Assembly (NCBI RefSeq): GCF_013170805.1
Contig: NZ_CP051293.1
Span: 3,850,001-3,914,000, forward strand
Reading direction: 5' to 3'
Origin: Mesorhizobium sp. NZP2077
GTDB lineage: Bacteria; Pseudomonadota; Alphaproteobacteria; Rhizobiales; Rhizobiaceae
Length of the DNA: 64,000 bases
Of the stretch, positions 51,124 to 61,806 are shown one piece after another; within the stretch, counting starts at the first letter, position 1, and every line of letters starts with the position of its first letter. Position numbers and translations under genes: made by a program. The notes under the pieces are model-generated. The model saw nothing but the letters and a program-made list of their open reading frames with translations, was not told where the DNA came from and ran no database searches.

Positions 51124-51961
51124 GTTGTTGAAGTCAACACCAGAGTTGTTGAGGTCATCTGTCCTTCCGGCACTGGTCGCTGTCGCGATCTTTGGCGCCG
51201 TGGGCCAGGCTTTGGCCTTCGACGACAAGGTGTTCGACGACAAGACCGGCGTGAAGCCGCAGTCGAGCCCCTGGGCGGTGTTCCAGTTTGGCTTCTCCGC
51301 TTACAAGAACGGCCACAAGGAACAGGCCGCCGAAGCCTACAAATACGCCGCCGAAAACGGCCAGATCGGCGCCACTTGGAAGCTTGCCCGCATGTATGCC
51401 GAGGGCGACGGCGTGGCGCGCGACGACTATGAGGCGTTCAAGTTCTTCTCCGAGATCGTCGACCAGGATGTCGAGCCCGGTTCGCCGGAAGAAAGCTATG
51501 TCTCCGACGCGCTGGTGGCGCTCGGCGATTATCTGCGCACGGGTATCCCCGGCAGCCCGGTCACCGAGAACGAGGTGGCGGCCCAGGAATATTACATGCG
51601 CGCCGCCGCCAACTACCGCAACCCGAACGCCCAGTTCGAGATGGGACAGATGTTCCTGAAGGGCGAGGGCGGCGTGAAGGCCAGCGTCAAGCAGGCCGGG
51701 CGCTGGTTCCAGCTCGCCGCCGAGAAGGGCCATGCCGGCGCCCAGGCGACACTTGGCCATCTCTTGTTCCAGAGCGGCAAGATCGTTCGCGGCCTGGCGA
51801 TGATGACCGCGGCACTCGAACGCGCGTCGCCGGCCGACCAGCCCTGGATCCGCGGCATGCAGGAAGAAGCCTTCGCCGCAGCCGGCGAAGCCGACCGGCG
51901 CACGGCGATTTCTCTGGCGGATGACATCCTGACCAAGGGCACCGCCAACACGGAACAGTAG
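51110..51961 (+). CDS. exoR: ExoR-type exopolysaccharide regulator
   Basis: A 283-residue precursor from [17 protein letters not shown]; signal region ([20 protein letters not shown]). The mature part has Sel1 repeats ([52 protein letters not shown]). This matches rhizobial ExoR, a periplasmic inhibitor of the ExoS-ChvI two-component system controlling succinoglycan, motility and acid response. It is positioned as in other rhizobia, and its presence is one reason for the host assignment. Confidence 0.92.
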   Translation: MRISELLKSTPELLRSSVLPALVAVAIFGAVGQALAFDDKVFDDKTGVKPQSSPWAVFQFGFSAYKNGHKEQAAEAYKYAAENGQIGATWKLARMYAEGDGVARDDYEAFKFFSEIVDQDVEPGSPEESYVSDALVALGDYLRTGIPGSPVTENEVAAQEYYMRAAANYRNPNAQFEMGQMFLKGEGGVKASVKQAGRWFQLAAEKGHAGAQATLGHLLFQSGKIVRGLAMMTAALERASPADQPWIRGMQEEAFAAAGEADRRTAISLADDILTKGTANTEQ

Positions 51962-52064
51962 GCGCCGACGGCACCTGCTGCGGGTTCTTGGCGAAAACGG
52001 GCAAGCGATTCTTCGCCCCCCTCTGCGCGCCGGACCTGTCTTTAGAGATCAGCTGATCAAAAAA

Positions 52065-52364
52065 TCAGTTCTCAGTCGGCTCCGTCGGCACCATGCTTGG
52101 CGCGGGCGTCGAGATCGGCGTGACGTGCAGGTGCGGCGCCATCGTGTTTTCGGGGCAGCTGTCGCCGACCTTCGTCCAGGATGTGTTGTTGAGCACCATC
52201 TCGCAGCGGGCCAGATGGCTCTGGTCGGCAACCGTCAGGCAGGCGACCTGACCGACCGGATAGGATTTTCCATTGGCGAGACATTCCGGGGCGGCGACAG
52301 CCGGCACCATGGCGGCCGTGGCAATTGCCAAGCCGATCGGACAAACAACAAATCGAATGGTCAT
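52065..52364 (-). CDS. Small exported hypothetical protein
   Basis: A 99-residue precursor from MTIRFVVCPIGLAIATAAMV, signal peptide cut after AVA. The mature 70 residues contain four Cys (PECLANG, VACLTV, ARCEMV, DSCPEN), probably two disulfides, and a Pro/Thr-rich tail. The pattern G-YPVGQ-CL--- resembles short periplasmic proteins common in Rhizobiales. Role unknown. First of a reverse-strand group. Confidence 0.65.
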   Translation of the reverse strand: MTIRFVVCPIGLAIATAAMVPAVAAPECLANGKSYPVGQVACLTVADQSHLARCEMVLNNTSWTKVGDSCPENTMAPHLHVTPISTPAPSMVPTEPTEN

Positions 52365-52463
52365 GGGAACCCCAGCCGCCATGATGATCTCCCATCATGC
52401 GCCCGAATGTGGCGATATGAGGTCCAGCATGGCGTGCCCGGCCTCGGGGCGCAGGGCCTCCCG

Positions 52464-53258
52464 TCAGGCCGACTGTAGCGCGAGATCGATCGCCACCGGC
52501 ACGTGATCAGATGGCTTTTCCCAGGCGCGCACATGCTTCTCGATCGAGGCCGACGAGAATCGGTTGGCGGCTTCCGGCGACAGCAGCAGATGATCGATGC
52601 GGATGCCGTTGTTCTTCTGCCAGGCGCCGGCCTGATAATCCCAGAAGGTGTAGGTGTCGGGCGCATCGGTGACCGCGCGCACCGCTTCGGTGAAACCGAG
52701 GTTGAGCAGCCGGCGGAAGGCTTGCCGTGTCTGCGGCTGGAACAGCGCGTCGCCCAGCCAGTTCTCCGGAAACCGCGCGTCGATCGGCTCGGGAATGACA
52801 TTGTAGTCGCCGGCCAGCACCAGTGCCTCTTCCAGCCTTAGTCGTTCTTCGGCCCAGCGCTCCAACCGCGCCATCCAGGACAGCTTGTAGGGGAACTTTT
52901 TCTCGTCATCGATCGGGTTGCCGTTCGGCAGATAGAGCGAGACGACCCGCAGCGCGCCCTTGTCGGTCGAGAACACGCCTTCGATGAAGCGCGCCTGCTC
53001 GTCGGTGTCGTCGCCCGGCAGGCCGCGATTGACTTCGTCAAAGCGCAGCTTCGACAGCAGCGCCACGCCGTTGAAACCCTTCTGGCCATGGGTTTCGACA
53101 TTGTAGCCCAGCGCCTCGATCTCGGCGCGCGGGAACTGCTCGTCGACCGTCTTGATCTCCTGGAGGCAGACGATGTCGGGCGCGCTTTCGGTCAGCCAAT
53201 GGGTGAGGTTGCCGAGGCGGGCGCGAACGCCGTTGATGTTCCAGGTGACGATTTTCAT
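52464..53258 (-). CDS. xthA: Exodeoxyribonuclease III / AP endonuclease
   Basis: A 264-residue protein: MKIVTWNINGVRARL, CLQEIKTVDE (catalytic Glu), GDYNVIPEPIDA (Asp/Asn), RIDHLLLS and SDHVPVAIDL (catalytic His). All catalytic residues of the ExoIII/APE1 family are present and length is normal. It cleaves abasic sites and 3' ends in base excision repair. It lies 7 bp upstream of the VOC gene's stop. Confidence 0.96.
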   Translation of the reverse strand: MKIVTWNINGVRARLGNLTHWLTESAPDIVCLQEIKTVDEQFPRAEIEALGYNVETHGQKGFNGVALLSKLRFDEVNRGLPGDDTDEQARFIEGVFSTDKGALRVVSLYLPNGNPIDDEKKFPYKLSWMARLERWAEERLRLEEALVLAGDYNVIPEPIDARFPENWLGDALFQPQTRQAFRRLLNLGFTEAVRAVTDAPDTYTFWDYQAGAWQKNNGIRIDHLLLSPEAANRFSSASIEKHVRAWEKPSDHVPVAIDLALQSA

Positions 53259-53265
53259 GGGCGGT

Positions 53266-53658
53266 CTATTCTTCCTGCGGCGGGTGGCGTTCGACGAGGC
53301 CGATCGTATTGCCTGCCGGGTCCTTTAGGAAGGCCATCCACTCGCTTTCCCCCGCCGGGCCGAATGTGCCTTCGGTGTCGCGATGGACAAGCGCTGGCGG
53401 CGCGGTGAAGGGGACGCCCGAGGCTTTCGCCTCGGCGTGGAAAGCCTCGAGGCCCGCAATGTCGAGATAGACCGTGCCGGCCGGCACACCGTCGGTGAAT
53501 AGCAGACGCACATCGCCCGCCATGATGAAGGCGATACCGGGGGGATCGTAGCGGGCGTGAACACCCATGCCAAGGACATCGCGCCAGAAGGCCAGCGTCG
53601 AATCAAGGTTGCGTCCTGCCGACAGCGCGACCTGACGGACCGCGCCTATGCCAGGCAT
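53266..53658 (-). CDS. VOC (glyoxalase-fold) family protein
   Basis: A 130-residue single VOC module from MPGIGAVRQVALS: VALSAGRNLDSTLAFWRDVL, then GIAFIMAGDVRLLF, YLDIAGLEAFHAEA, and the C-terminal AFLKDPAGNTIGLVE. The last phrase has the Glu that is a usual metal ligand; the N-terminal His is not evident. Substrate unknown, possibly methylglyoxal-type or stress compound. It follows erpA by 4 bp and precedes xthA by 7 bp. Confidence 0.85.
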   Translation of the reverse strand: MPGIGAVRQVALSAGRNLDSTLAFWRDVLGMGVHARYDPPGIAFIMAGDVRLLFTDGVPAGTVYLDIAGLEAFHAEAKASGVPFTAPPALVHRDTEGTFGPAGESEWMAFLKDPAGNTIGLVERHPPQEE

Positions 53659-53662
53659 GCCG

Positions 53663-54010
53663 CTAGATGGAGAAGCTCGTGCCGCAGCCACAGGAGGCGA
53701 CAGCGTTCGGATTGCGGATCTGGAAGGACTGGCCCATCAGATCGTCGACGAAGTCGATCACCGAACCGCCCATATAGACCAGCGACAGATCGTCGATCAG
53801 CACCGTGGCGCCGTCCTTCTCGATGGCGACGTCGTCGTCGTTGCGGGCGTCGACCAGGTCAAACTTGTAGGAAAAGCCCGAGCAGCCGCCGCCTTCGACG
53901 GAAACGCGCAGCGCCGTTTTGCCGGCCTCGCCAGAGACAATCTTGGCGATCCGCTTGGCCGCGGCCTCGGTCATATCGACTTTCATGGCAGTCTTGGCAT
54001 CCGCGCCCAT
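53663..54010 (-). CDS. erpA: Iron-sulfur cluster insertion protein (ErpA/HesB type)
   Basis: A 115-residue A-type carrier. MTEAAAKRIAKIVSGE, GGGCSGFSYKFDL (first Cys) and ASCGCGTSFSI (CxC near the C-terminus) carry the three conserved Cys. It delivers 2Fe-2S or 4Fe-4S clusters to apoproteins. Starts at 54010 (MGADAKTA) or 53986 (MKVDMTEA). Divergent from dgt. Confidence 0.93.
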   Translation of the reverse strand: MGADAKTAMKVDMTEAAAKRIAKIVSGEAGKTALRVSVEGGGCSGFSYKFDLVDARNDDDVAIEKDGATVLIDDLSLVYMGGSVIDFVDDLMGQSFQIRNPNAVASCGCGTSFSI

Positions 54011-54100
54011 GGGCGTCACCTTGCTTTCGGTTTCACATGATAGGTATGAAGCGCGAGGGGCCAAGTCAACTAGATCAAGTCAACTGCGGCAGCATCAGCC

Positions 54101-55315
54101 ATGACCAATGAGTTGGGCGACATCGGATTCGGCTATCGGCCGCGCGCGACCTATGCCACTGATCCAGCGCGCTCGCGTGGCCGGCTGTTCGATGAGGTCG
54201 AGAGCCCGACCCGCACGCCGTTCCAGCGCGACCGCGACCGCATCATCCATTCGACGGCCTTCCGGCGGCTCAAGCACAAGACGCAGGTCTTCATCGCCCA
54301 TGAAGGCGACCACTATCGCACAAGGCTGACGCATTCGATCGAGGTGGCACAGATCGCGCGTGCGCTGGCGCGAGCGCTGCGCGGCGACGAGGATCTGGCC
54401 GAGGCGGTGGCGCTGGTGCATGATTTCGGCCACACCCCCTTCGGCCATACCGGCGAGGACGCGCTGAACGACAAGATGGCGGCCTGGGGCGGTTTTGATC
54501 ACAACGCGCAGTCGCTACGCATCGTGACGCGGCTGGAAGCGCGCTATGCCGAATTCGACGGGCTGAACTTGACCTGGGAGACGCTGGAGGGCCTGGTCAA
54601 GCACAATGGCCCGCTGACGGACGCCGGCGGCAAAGGCCTGAAAGGGCCGGTGCCGCAAGCGATCCGCGATTATTCGGAGCTGCAGGATCTCGAACTCGAC
54701 CGGTTCGCCGGCATCGAGGCGCAGTGCGCGGCAATTGCCGACGACATCGCCTACAACACGCATGACATCGATGACGGCCTGCGGGCAGGGCTGCTGACGC
54801 TCGATATGCTGAAAACGGTCTCGCTGCCGGGGTCGATCCTGGCGGGGGTCCGCGAGCGCTATCCGGTGCTTGATGACGTGCGCACCGGCCATGAGCTGAT
54901 GCGGCGGCAGATCACCGCCATGGTCGAGGATGTTATAGTCTCGGCGACCGCCAATCTGGAGCGTGTCGGGCCGCGCAGCGCCGATGCGGTGAGGGAGGCG
55001 GGTGAGACGATGGTGACCTTTTCCGCCGAGATGGCCGAGGCCGAGAAGGAACTGAAGGCCTTTCTCTACAAGCACCTCTACCGGCACAAGGAGGTGATGC
55101 GGGTGCGCGCCGGCGCCGAGCAGATCGTCAGGGACCTGTTCGACGTCTATTTCGCCGATCCGCGTGCCATGCCGGACGGCTGGCGTGAGGGGCTGGACAG
55201 GGCCGAGGATCGCATCAAGGCGCGCAGTGTGGCCGATTTCCTGGCAGGGATGACCGACACCTATGCGCTCAAGGAACACAGGCGTTTGTTTGACCGCACC
55301 CCGGATTTGAGCTAG
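54101..55315 (+). CDS. dgt: Deoxyguanosinetriphosphate triphosphohydrolase-like protein
   Basis: A 404-residue HD-domain protein: [32 protein letters not shown] (first His), [20 protein letters not shown] (HD pair and second His), then [15 protein letters not shown] (Asp). All HD ligands are present. Hydrolyses dNTPs to nucleoside and triphosphate; the shorter alphaproteobacterial type has broad specificity. 62 bp upstream of argS, forming a conserved pair. Confidence 0.95.
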   Translation: MTNELGDIGFGYRPRATYATDPARSRGRLFDEVESPTRTPFQRDRDRIIHSTAFRRLKHKTQVFIAHEGDHYRTRLTHSIEVAQIARALARALRGDEDLAEAVALVHDFGHTPFGHTGEDALNDKMAAWGGFDHNAQSLRIVTRLEARYAEFDGLNLTWETLEGLVKHNGPLTDAGGKGLKGPVPQAIRDYSELQDLELDRFAGIEAQCAAIADDIAYNTHDIDDGLRAGLLTLDMLKTVSLPGSILAGVRERYPVLDDVRTGHELMRRQITAMVEDVIVSATANLERVGPRSADAVREAGETMVTFSAEMAEAEKELKAFLYKHLYRHKEVMRVRAGAEQIVRDLFDVYFADPRAMPDGWREGLDRAEDRIKARSVADFLAGMTDTYALKEHRRLFDRTPDLS

Positions 55316-55377
55316 GGCGGGCGCGATTTTGCCGGCCAACGAGCCGGATTCGCCATAAAGCCGCCAGAGCAATACCC

Positions 55378-57135
55378 ATGAACATCTTCGCCGATTTCAC
55401 CGCGCGAGTCACAAAGGCTGTCGAAGCGCTTGATCTGAAAGACAAGGACGGCGTTTCGCCCGACCTGTCGCGCATTGCCGTCGAACCGCCACGCGACCCC
55501 AGCCATGGCGATCTCGCGACCAATGCGGCAATGGTGCTGGCCAAGCCCACCGGCCAGAACCCGCGCGCGCTGGCCGAACGGCTGGCGCTGGCGCTGCGTG
55601 ATGACAAGGATGTCGCCGCCGTCGAGGTTGCCGGCCCCGGCTTCGTCAATCTCAGGCTCAAGGACGGCTTCTGGCAGGCGCATCTAACCGCGCTGCTCGG
55701 GCAGGGCCGCGACTATGGCCGCTCGACGATCGGCGCCGGCCGGAAAACCAATGTCGAATTTGTTTCCGCCAACCCGACCGGGCCGATGCATGTCGGCCAT
55801 TGCCGGGGTGCTGTTGTCGGCGATGCGCTCGCCAATCTGATGGCCTTCGCCGGCTATGATGTCACCAAAGAATACATCATCAACGATGCCGGCGGACAGA
55901 TCGACGTGCTCGGCCGCTCAGTTATATTGCGGTATCGGGAGGCGTTGGGCGACGAGATCGGCGAAATTCCGCCAGGCCTTTATCCTGGCGATTATTTGGT
56001 TCCTCTTGGCCAAGCATTGGCGAAAGAGTTAGGCCGGAGCCTGCTCCAAATGCCGGATGACGAGGCGCTGGCCATCGTCAAGGACCGCGCCATCGACGCG
56101 ATGATGGCGATGATCCGCGATGATCTGGCGCTGCTTAACGTGCATCACGACGTGTTCTTCTCCGAACGCACGCTGCACGCCGACAATGCCAGGAAGATCC
56201 GCTTGGCGATCAATGACCTGACGCTGAAGGGTCATATCTACAAGGGCAAGCTGCCGCCGCCCAAGGGCGAGAAGCCTGATGACTGGGAAGACCGTGAGCA
56301 GACGCTGTTCCGCTCGACCGCGGTCGGCGACGACATGGACCGGGCGCTGGTCAAGTCCGATGGCGCGTTCACCTATTTCGCCGCCGATGTGGCGTATCTG
56401 AAGGACAAGGTCGATCGCGGCTTCGTCGACCTGATCTACGTGCTTGGCGCCGACCATGGTGGTTACGTCAAGCGGCTGGAAGCCTTGGCGCGGGCGATTG
56501 CCGGCGACGAGGTGAAGCTCACGGTTCTGCTGTGCAATCTGGTCAAGCTGTTTCGCGACGGCGAGCCGGTCCGGATGGGAAAAAGGGCTGGGAATTTCAT
56601 CACGGCGCGGGAAGTTATTGAAGAGGTGGGCCGCGACGCGGTGCGCTTCATGATGCTGTTCCGCAAGAACGATGCGCCGCTCGACTTCGACTTTGCCAAG
56701 GTTACCGAGCAGTCGAAGGACAATCCGGTGTTTTATGTGCAGTACGCCTCGGCGCGCTGCCATTCGGTGTTCCGGCAGGCCAGCGAGCAGCTGGGCGAGG
56801 TGAATTTCGATCGCAACAGCCTCTCCGCCGCGGCGGCTTTGCTGACCGACGAGGGCGAGATCGGCCTGATCCGCAAGCTCGCTGAATATCCGCGCCTGAT
56901 CGAGTCCGCCGCTCTTGCGCTGGAGCCACATCGGCTGGCATTTTATCTCTACGATCTGGCTTCCAGCTTCCACGGACACTGGAACCGGGGCACGGATAAT
57001 CCGGACTTACGGTTTGTTAAGGTTAACGATCGTAAATTGACGCATGCCAGACTAGGGCTGGTGCAGGCTGTTTCGGACGTTCTCACGTCCGGCCTGACGC
57101 TGATCGGGGCCGCCGCGCCCACCGAAATGCGTTAG
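55378..57135 (+). CDS. argS: Arginyl-tRNA synthetase
   Basis: A 585-residue class I synthetase; N-terminal additional domain, HIGH-like [23 protein letters not shown]-equivalent [16 protein letters not shown] and a C-terminal DALR-type domain ([19 protein letters not shown] region). Complete. Charges tRNA-Arg. Confidence 0.97.
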   Translation: MNIFADFTARVTKAVEALDLKDKDGVSPDLSRIAVEPPRDPSHGDLATNAAMVLAKPTGQNPRALAERLALALRDDKDVAAVEVAGPGFVNLRLKDGFWQAHLTALLGQGRDYGRSTIGAGRKTNVEFVSANPTGPMHVGHCRGAVVGDALANLMAFAGYDVTKEYIINDAGGQIDVLGRSVILRYREALGDEIGEIPPGLYPGDYLVPLGQALAKELGRSLLQMPDDEALAIVKDRAIDAMMAMIRDDLALLNVHHDVFFSERTLHADNARKIRLAINDLTLKGHIYKGKLPPPKGEKPDDWEDREQTLFRSTAVGDDMDRALVKSDGAFTYFAADVAYLKDKVDRGFVDLIYVLGADHGGYVKRLEALARAIAGDEVKLTVLLCNLVKLFRDGEPVRMGKRAGNFITAREVIEEVGRDAVRFMMLFRKNDAPLDFDFAKVTEQSKDNPVFYVQYASARCHSVFRQASEQLGEVNFDRNSLSAAAALLTDEGEIGLIRKLAEYPRLIESAALALEPHRLAFYLYDLASSFHGHWNRGTDNPDLRFVKVNDRKLTHARLGLVQAVSDVLTSGLTLIGAAAPTEMR

Positions 57136-57238
57136 GTTTGACTAAAAAACCTGTCACCTTTTGCCCACATTGCGCTGGTAAGGGCCAACCCTGCGCGACG
57201 TCCATGGCGTCCGAATGAGTGCGAGTTCGGGAACAATA

Positions 57239-60200
57239 ATGGCAGACAGAACCCAGCTGAGAGTAGCCGACAACAACGACATCGCTGACGATGATCCGTT
57301 CGCGGAACTGACCAGGATCATGGGATTCGACCCACGCCAGCCGGTCAAGCAGCAGGCGCCGGCCCAGCCACAGGCGGCTAGTCAGTCCACGCAAGGGGAC
57401 GATTTCGACATCGACCTCGAAAAGGAACTGATGGGCGAGTTCGACGCGGGCGACAGCGCTGCCGCTCCGGTTGTCGAGGTTCATGAGCCGGCATTCGAAA
57501 TGTCGGCTACGCATCCTGCTGACGACGATCTTGTGGCTGACGATGATCTTGCGCTGTCGCTCGACGACGATTTTCATCTGGACTTCACCGGTGCCGACGA
57601 CCATGCGGTCGTCGCCAGCCATGCCGATACCGGCGCTGCCGAAGTCGCGCCGGCTGTCGAGCCTGCCTTCGACGTCGATTTCGACAATGCCGTCGCCAGT
57701 TCGCTCGAGGATGTTTCGCCCTATGAAGACGATCTGCCGATGGAGGACGAGCTTGCCGCGTCGCTCGATCGGGATTTCCGCATCGAGGACCATGCTGTCC
57801 AGATCGAAGACGAGGCCGTCGAGCCCCAGCATGCCGTTGCCGAAGTGCCGGTGGCTGTCGAGCTGGCCCCCGAGCTTGAATTCGATGATGCGGTCGCGCT
57901 TTCGCTCGAAGACGAGCTGATGCTGGACGACCATTCTCTGGACGACCATTCCGCGGATCAGCATCATGTGACCGCGACCGCGGTCGACTATCCAGAACCG
58001 GTGCTGGCCACCGCGCATGAGGCCCAGGCGATTTCCGACGAGGATTTCGAGGGTCACTTCGACGACGCCATGGCTGATGTCGATATGGATTTTGACGTTC
58101 AGGCGGACGAGCCGGTGGCCTTTCATGGCGCGGAAACGCACGAAATGCTCGTCGATGCCGCGGACGCCAGGGCCGACTTCTCAAGCGCTGAGGCCGTTTC
58201 GGATGATGCGTTCGATCTGAATTTGGACGACGCGTTTGCCGAGCCTGTCATAGAGCCGGTCGCCGAGGTCGCGACCGCCGCGGCCCAGCCGGTAGGTCCG
58301 TCAGCCATCATGGCCGAGCCGGTGCGGGCTCCCGTGGGGGACGAACGAAGCCTCGAAGACGAGTTGAACGCGCTTCTGGGCGCCATGACGGCGCGCACGG
58401 TGCCGTCGGCCAAGGAGCCTGTCGTGGCTCCCCCTGTCATCGCTCAGCCCTTTGTGGCTCAGCCAGCTGCCGCTCGTGGTCAGCAGTATGTTCCCGCGCC
58501 TGCAACGGCTGCCGAGGACCCTGCCGATCTCGTTGGCGATCTCGACTGGGATCTCGACGAACAAGCGCCCGAGGATTTGCATCCCTCCAGTGCGGCTCAC
58601 GCTGATGCTGCTGATCAAGTCGACGTCGATTTCGACAATGATGCGTTCGATGCGGCCTTGGCCAGGAACCTCGATCCGCGTGACGAGGTCGCTTCCCAGC
58701 AGGCCGATTCCCTCGATTGGCTGGCCGAACGCTCCGCGCCGGCCGAGCCGACCCGGTCGTGGAGCCGTGTGACGCCGGTTCCCCAGCAGCCGGCATTCGC
58801 CGCGCAGCCGGCCGCCTCGATGGCGGCCAGGGCCGCCGCGCCTGAAGTGGCTCCAGCAGTGGCTGTTGTGCCCTCCTACCGTGCCCCCGAGCCGGTTGCG
58901 GCTGCTCCCTATGCAGCCCCCGCATCCGCGCCGCAGCAGCGACAGGCCCCGCGCTACGAAGAGATGCCCGATGTCGAAACGGTTGATGTGCCGGAGCGCG
59001 TCGTGGCGCTGGCGGACGATCTCGACATTCCGGAACTGCATTTCGAGGAAGATGAGCCGGCCTCGCCTGGCTATGACGATCTCGACGCCGAGTTCGCCAG
59101 CCTGCTGACGGAAATGAATTCGGTGGAGGTCGCGCCTGCTCCTGCTGCTCCCGCGAGCAGCGCTGCTTATGCCGACGAATCCTACAACGCCGGATTCACT
59201 TCGGGCTATCAGGCGCCATCCTATGAAGAGCCCAAGCCGGGTTATGACGGGGTCAAACCGGCCTACCAGCCGGAAGCGCGGACTTATGCGGCGCGTCCGG
59301 CGGAAATGCCGGCCCGCGCTGCTGCGGCGAACACAGGCTATGCCGACGCCGCCGACGGCTTCGACCTCGACAATCTGCCCGGCAGCCAGCCGGTTTCGCA
59401 GGCGGACGATTTCACCGTCGATGAACTCGACTATGATCCCGAACTGGACGAGGCGATGTCCGTTCCGGGTCTCGGCGAGCGGGAAGCGGCAAAGCCCGTG
59501 CGTCGGCGTGGCCTGTTGATGGCCGGGATCATCGGCGCTGTCGTGGTTGCCGGTGGCCTCGGTGCCTTTGCGCTGTCCTTCGGTGGCAAGCACGGCAGCG
59601 AAGCTCCTGTCATCGTCAAGGCCGACAATTCGCCGATCAAGGTCAAGCCGGAAAATCCGGGCGGCACCGTGGTGCCGAATCAGGACAACAAGGTCTATGA
59701 CGCGGTGGTCAAGGGCGCCAAGCCCGCCGAACCCGTGCAGCAGAAGCTTGTCACCAACACCGAGCAACCGGTGGACGTGCAGGCGAAGGATCCGGCCCGT
59801 GCCGTCGATCTTTCTGCTGATCAGAGTGCTGCCGCCGGCGGCGCCGATGACGGCAATGCCGCGCCGACCGCAAGTGCTGCGCCGGCTGACACTGCCGCGC
59901 CGGCCGACAATGCGGCGGCGCCCGCGCCCAAGTCCGAAGATCGCATCGCGCAGGTGCTGCAGGATACCGACAAGGGCACCAACACCGATGTCGTCGCCGT
60001 TGCGCCGCGTAAGGTGAGGACCATGGTGGTCAAGTCGGATGGCTCGCTGGTGCCTCGCGAGGATCCGGCACCGGCCGCGCCGCAGGTTGCGGCGGCTGAG
60101 CCGAGCGATCCGGCGCCGCAGCATGTCGCGCCGTCGGCCCAGGCCGATGCCGACCAGACCGGCACCGTGGCGCCCGCCGCCGCCCAGGCGGACGACGAGC

Positions 60201-60610
60201 CGGCCCTCAAGCCGGCAGCCAAGCCGGCGAAGGCGCAGTCAGCCAACACGCCGGCCAAGGTTGCGATCGCGCCGCAGCGTCCGTCCGACCAGCCGGTCGA
60301 CGTCGTCGGCGAGGTCAAGCCCGATCAGGTCGCTTCCATCGATCCGGCAACGACGGCGACCGGTGGCGGTTCGTGGTCGATGCAGGTTGCCTCGCAGCCG
60401 ACGGTGGAAAGCGCTCAGTCGACCTACCAGGATCTGCAACGCCGCTATGGCAGCGTGCTTGCCGGCCGCACCGCCAACATCGTCAAGGCCGAGATTGCCG
60501 GCAAGGGCACGTTCTACCGGGTCCGCGTTGTCGCCCAGTCGCGCAACGATGCCATCAATTTGTGCACCAGCTACAAGGCCGCCGGCGGCAACTGCTTCGT
60601 GTCGCGCTAA
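57239..60610 (+). CDS. Very acidic SPOR-domain membrane protein
   Basis: A 1123-residue protein. Residues 1-750 are a long disordered acidic region with degenerate repeats of a D-D-L-A-L-S-L-D-D type motif and Ala/Pro/Val-rich linkers. One transmembrane helix follows (LLMAGIIGAVVVAGGLGAFA, near 757-780), then another Ala/Pro-rich stretch and a C-terminal SPOR domain (SWSMQVASQPTVESAQSTYQ onward, about 1045-1122) that binds denuded peptidoglycan at septa. The acidic half is cytoplasmic. Place argS-SPOR-nagZ is conserved in Rhizobiales. Function inferred: cell division or envelope. Confidence 0.9.
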   Translation: MADRTQLRVADNNDIADDDPFAELTRIMGFDPRQPVKQQAPAQPQAASQSTQGDDFDIDLEKELMGEFDAGDSAAAPVVEVHEPAFEMSATHPADDDLVADDDLALSLDDDFHLDFTGADDHAVVASHADTGAAEVAPAVEPAFDVDFDNAVASSLEDVSPYEDDLPMEDELAASLDRDFRIEDHAVQIEDEAVEPQHAVAEVPVAVELAPELEFDDAVALSLEDELMLDDHSLDDHSADQHHVTATAVDYPEPVLATAHEAQAISDEDFEGHFDDAMADVDMDFDVQADEPVAFHGAETHEMLVDAADARADFSSAEAVSDDAFDLNLDDAFAEPVIEPVAEVATAAAQPVGPSAIMAEPVRAPVGDERSLEDELNALLGAMTARTVPSAKEPVVAPPVIAQPFVAQPAAARGQQYVPAPATAAEDPADLVGDLDWDLDEQAPEDLHPSSAAHADAADQVDVDFDNDAFDAALARNLDPRDEVASQQADSLDWLAERSAPAEPTRSWSRVTPVPQQPAFAAQPAASMAARAAAPEVAPAVAVVPSYRAPEPVAAAPYAAPASAPQQRQAPRYEEMPDVETVDVPERVVALADDLDIPELHFEEDEPASPGYDDLDAEFASLLTEMNSVEVAPAPAAPASSAAYADESYNAGFTSGYQAPSYEEPKPGYDGVKPAYQPEARTYAARPAEMPARAAAANTGYADAADGFDLDNLPGSQPVSQADDFTVDELDYDPELDEAMSVPGLGEREAAKPVRRRGLLMAGIIGAVVVAGGLGAFALSFGGKHGSEAPVIVKADNSPIKVKPENPGGTVVPNQDNKVYDAVVKGAKPAEPVQQKLVTNTEQPVDVQAKDPARAVDLSADQSAAAGGADDGNAAPTASAAPADTAAPADNAAAPAPKSEDRIAQVLQDTDKGTNTDVVAVAPRKVRTMVVKSDGSLVPREDPAPAAPQVAAAEPSDPAPQHVAPSAQADADQTGTVAPAAAQADDEPALKPAAKPAKAQSANTPAKVAIAPQRPSDQPVDVVGEVKPDQVASIDPATTATGGGSWSMQVASQPTVESAQSTYQDLQRRYGSVLAGRTANIVKAEIAGKGTFYRVRVVAQSRNDAINLCTSYKAAGGNCFVSR

Positions 60611-60626
60611 ACGCGTTCAACCATTC

Positions 60627-60663
60627 AAAGCCGGCGCGGCCCAAGGTCGCGCCGGCTTTTTCA
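60627..60663 (+). terminator. Rho-independent terminator after the SPOR gene
   Basis: AAAGCCGGCGCG pairs with CGCGCCGGCTTT around GCCCAAGGT, followed by TTTTC. Just after it are two copies of TTTTTCATGTGCC, a short tandem-like repeat. Confidence 0.88.
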
Positions 60664-60777
60664 TGTGCCCAGCGTTTTTCATGTGCCAACCCTTTTTATG
60701 TGGAAGCAAGTCAGGTGCTTCCACGCATGTGTCCAGAGACGATTCCCTTTGGCTGCGCGAAGCCCTAAACTCCTGAT

Positions 60778-61797
60778 ATGACCGAATCAAAAGCCATGAT
60801 CCTCGGCTGTGCCGGGAAATCGCTCACCCGCGAAGAAATCAATTTCTATCGCAATGAATGCCCATGGGCCTTCATCCTGTTTGCCCGCAACATCGGCGAG
60901 ACCGAGCAGATCCGCGATCTGGTCGCCGAGATGCGCGACTGTATCGGACGCCCGGACGCGCTGGTGTTCATCGACCAGGAAGGCGGCAGGGTGCAACGCC
61001 TGCGGCCGCCGCTGGCGCCGAACTATCCGGCGGGCGGGGCGCTTGGCGCGCTGTGGCGCGACGATCACGACGCCGGCGCCCGTGCCGCCTGGCTGATGGC
61101 GCGTCTGCACGCCTTCGACTTGCTACGCTACGGTATCACTGCGGATTGCCTGCCGGTGCTCGACGTGCCGATCGAGGGCGCCAGCGACGTCATCGGCGCT
61201 CGTGCCTATGGCAAGGAGCCGCGCCCGGTCATCGAACTCGGCCGTGCGGCGGCGGAAGGGCTGATGGCGGGCGGCGTGCTACCTGTCATGAAACACATTC
61301 CGGGCCATGGCCGGGCCTTTGCCGACACCCACTTCGAGCTGCCGATAGTCAACGCCTCGCTCAGCGATCTGCAGCGGCATGATTTTGCCCCGTTTAGGGA
61401 GCTCAACGACCTGCCGATGGCGATGACGGCACATGTCGTCTACAGCGCCATCGACCCCAACAACCCGGCGACCACCTCCGGCAAGGTCATCGACGAGATC
61501 ATCCGCCGCGAGATCGGCTTCGATGGCTTGTTGATGAGCGACGACACCTCGATGAAGGCACTTTCTGGGGATTTCCCGACAAAGGCGGCCTCGATCCTTG
61601 CGGCGGGCTGCGATCTGGTCCTTCACTGCAATGGCGTTTTCGAGGAGATGGCGGGCATCGCCTCGCGCACCAAAGGGCTTGAGGGCAAGTCTCTGGAGCG
61701 CGCAAAGCGGGCACTGACCTATATAAAGAAACACGACGCGGTCGAGGAAACCGAGATACGCGCTGAATTCGCCACCTATTTCGATGCGGTGGCCTAA
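60778..61797 (+). CDS. nagZ: Beta-N-acetylhexosaminidase of murein recycling
   Basis: A 339-residue GH3 enzyme: FIDQEGGRVQRLRPP, then GGVLPVMKHIPGHGRAFADT (the KHIPGHG catalytic His loop) and GLLMSDDTSMKAL (catalytic Asp region). Removes N-acetylglucosamine from muropeptides in the cytoplasm. A full-length NagZ. Upstream of scpA by 9 bp. Confidence 0.95.
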   Translation: MTESKAMILGCAGKSLTREEINFYRNECPWAFILFARNIGETEQIRDLVAEMRDCIGRPDALVFIDQEGGRVQRLRPPLAPNYPAGGALGALWRDDHDAGARAAWLMARLHAFDLLRYGITADCLPVLDVPIEGASDVIGARAYGKEPRPVIELGRAAAEGLMAGGVLPVMKHIPGHGRAFADTHFELPIVNASLSDLQRHDFAPFRELNDLPMAMTAHVVYSAIDPNNPATTSGKVIDEIIRREIGFDGLLMSDDTSMKALSGDFPTKAASILAAGCDLVLHCNGVFEEMAGIASRTKGLEGKSLERAKRALTYIKKHDAVEETEIRAEFATYFDAVA

Positions 61798-61806
61798 CCA
61801 AGGGAA

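Noticed and set aside
49417..51243. 608-codon reverse-strand frame
   Set aside because: Antisense shadow of ilvD and the start of exoR; no family pattern.
58301..60124. 607-codon reverse-strand frame
   Set aside because: Antisense of the low-complexity SPOR protein; Arg/Gly-rich and not protein-like.
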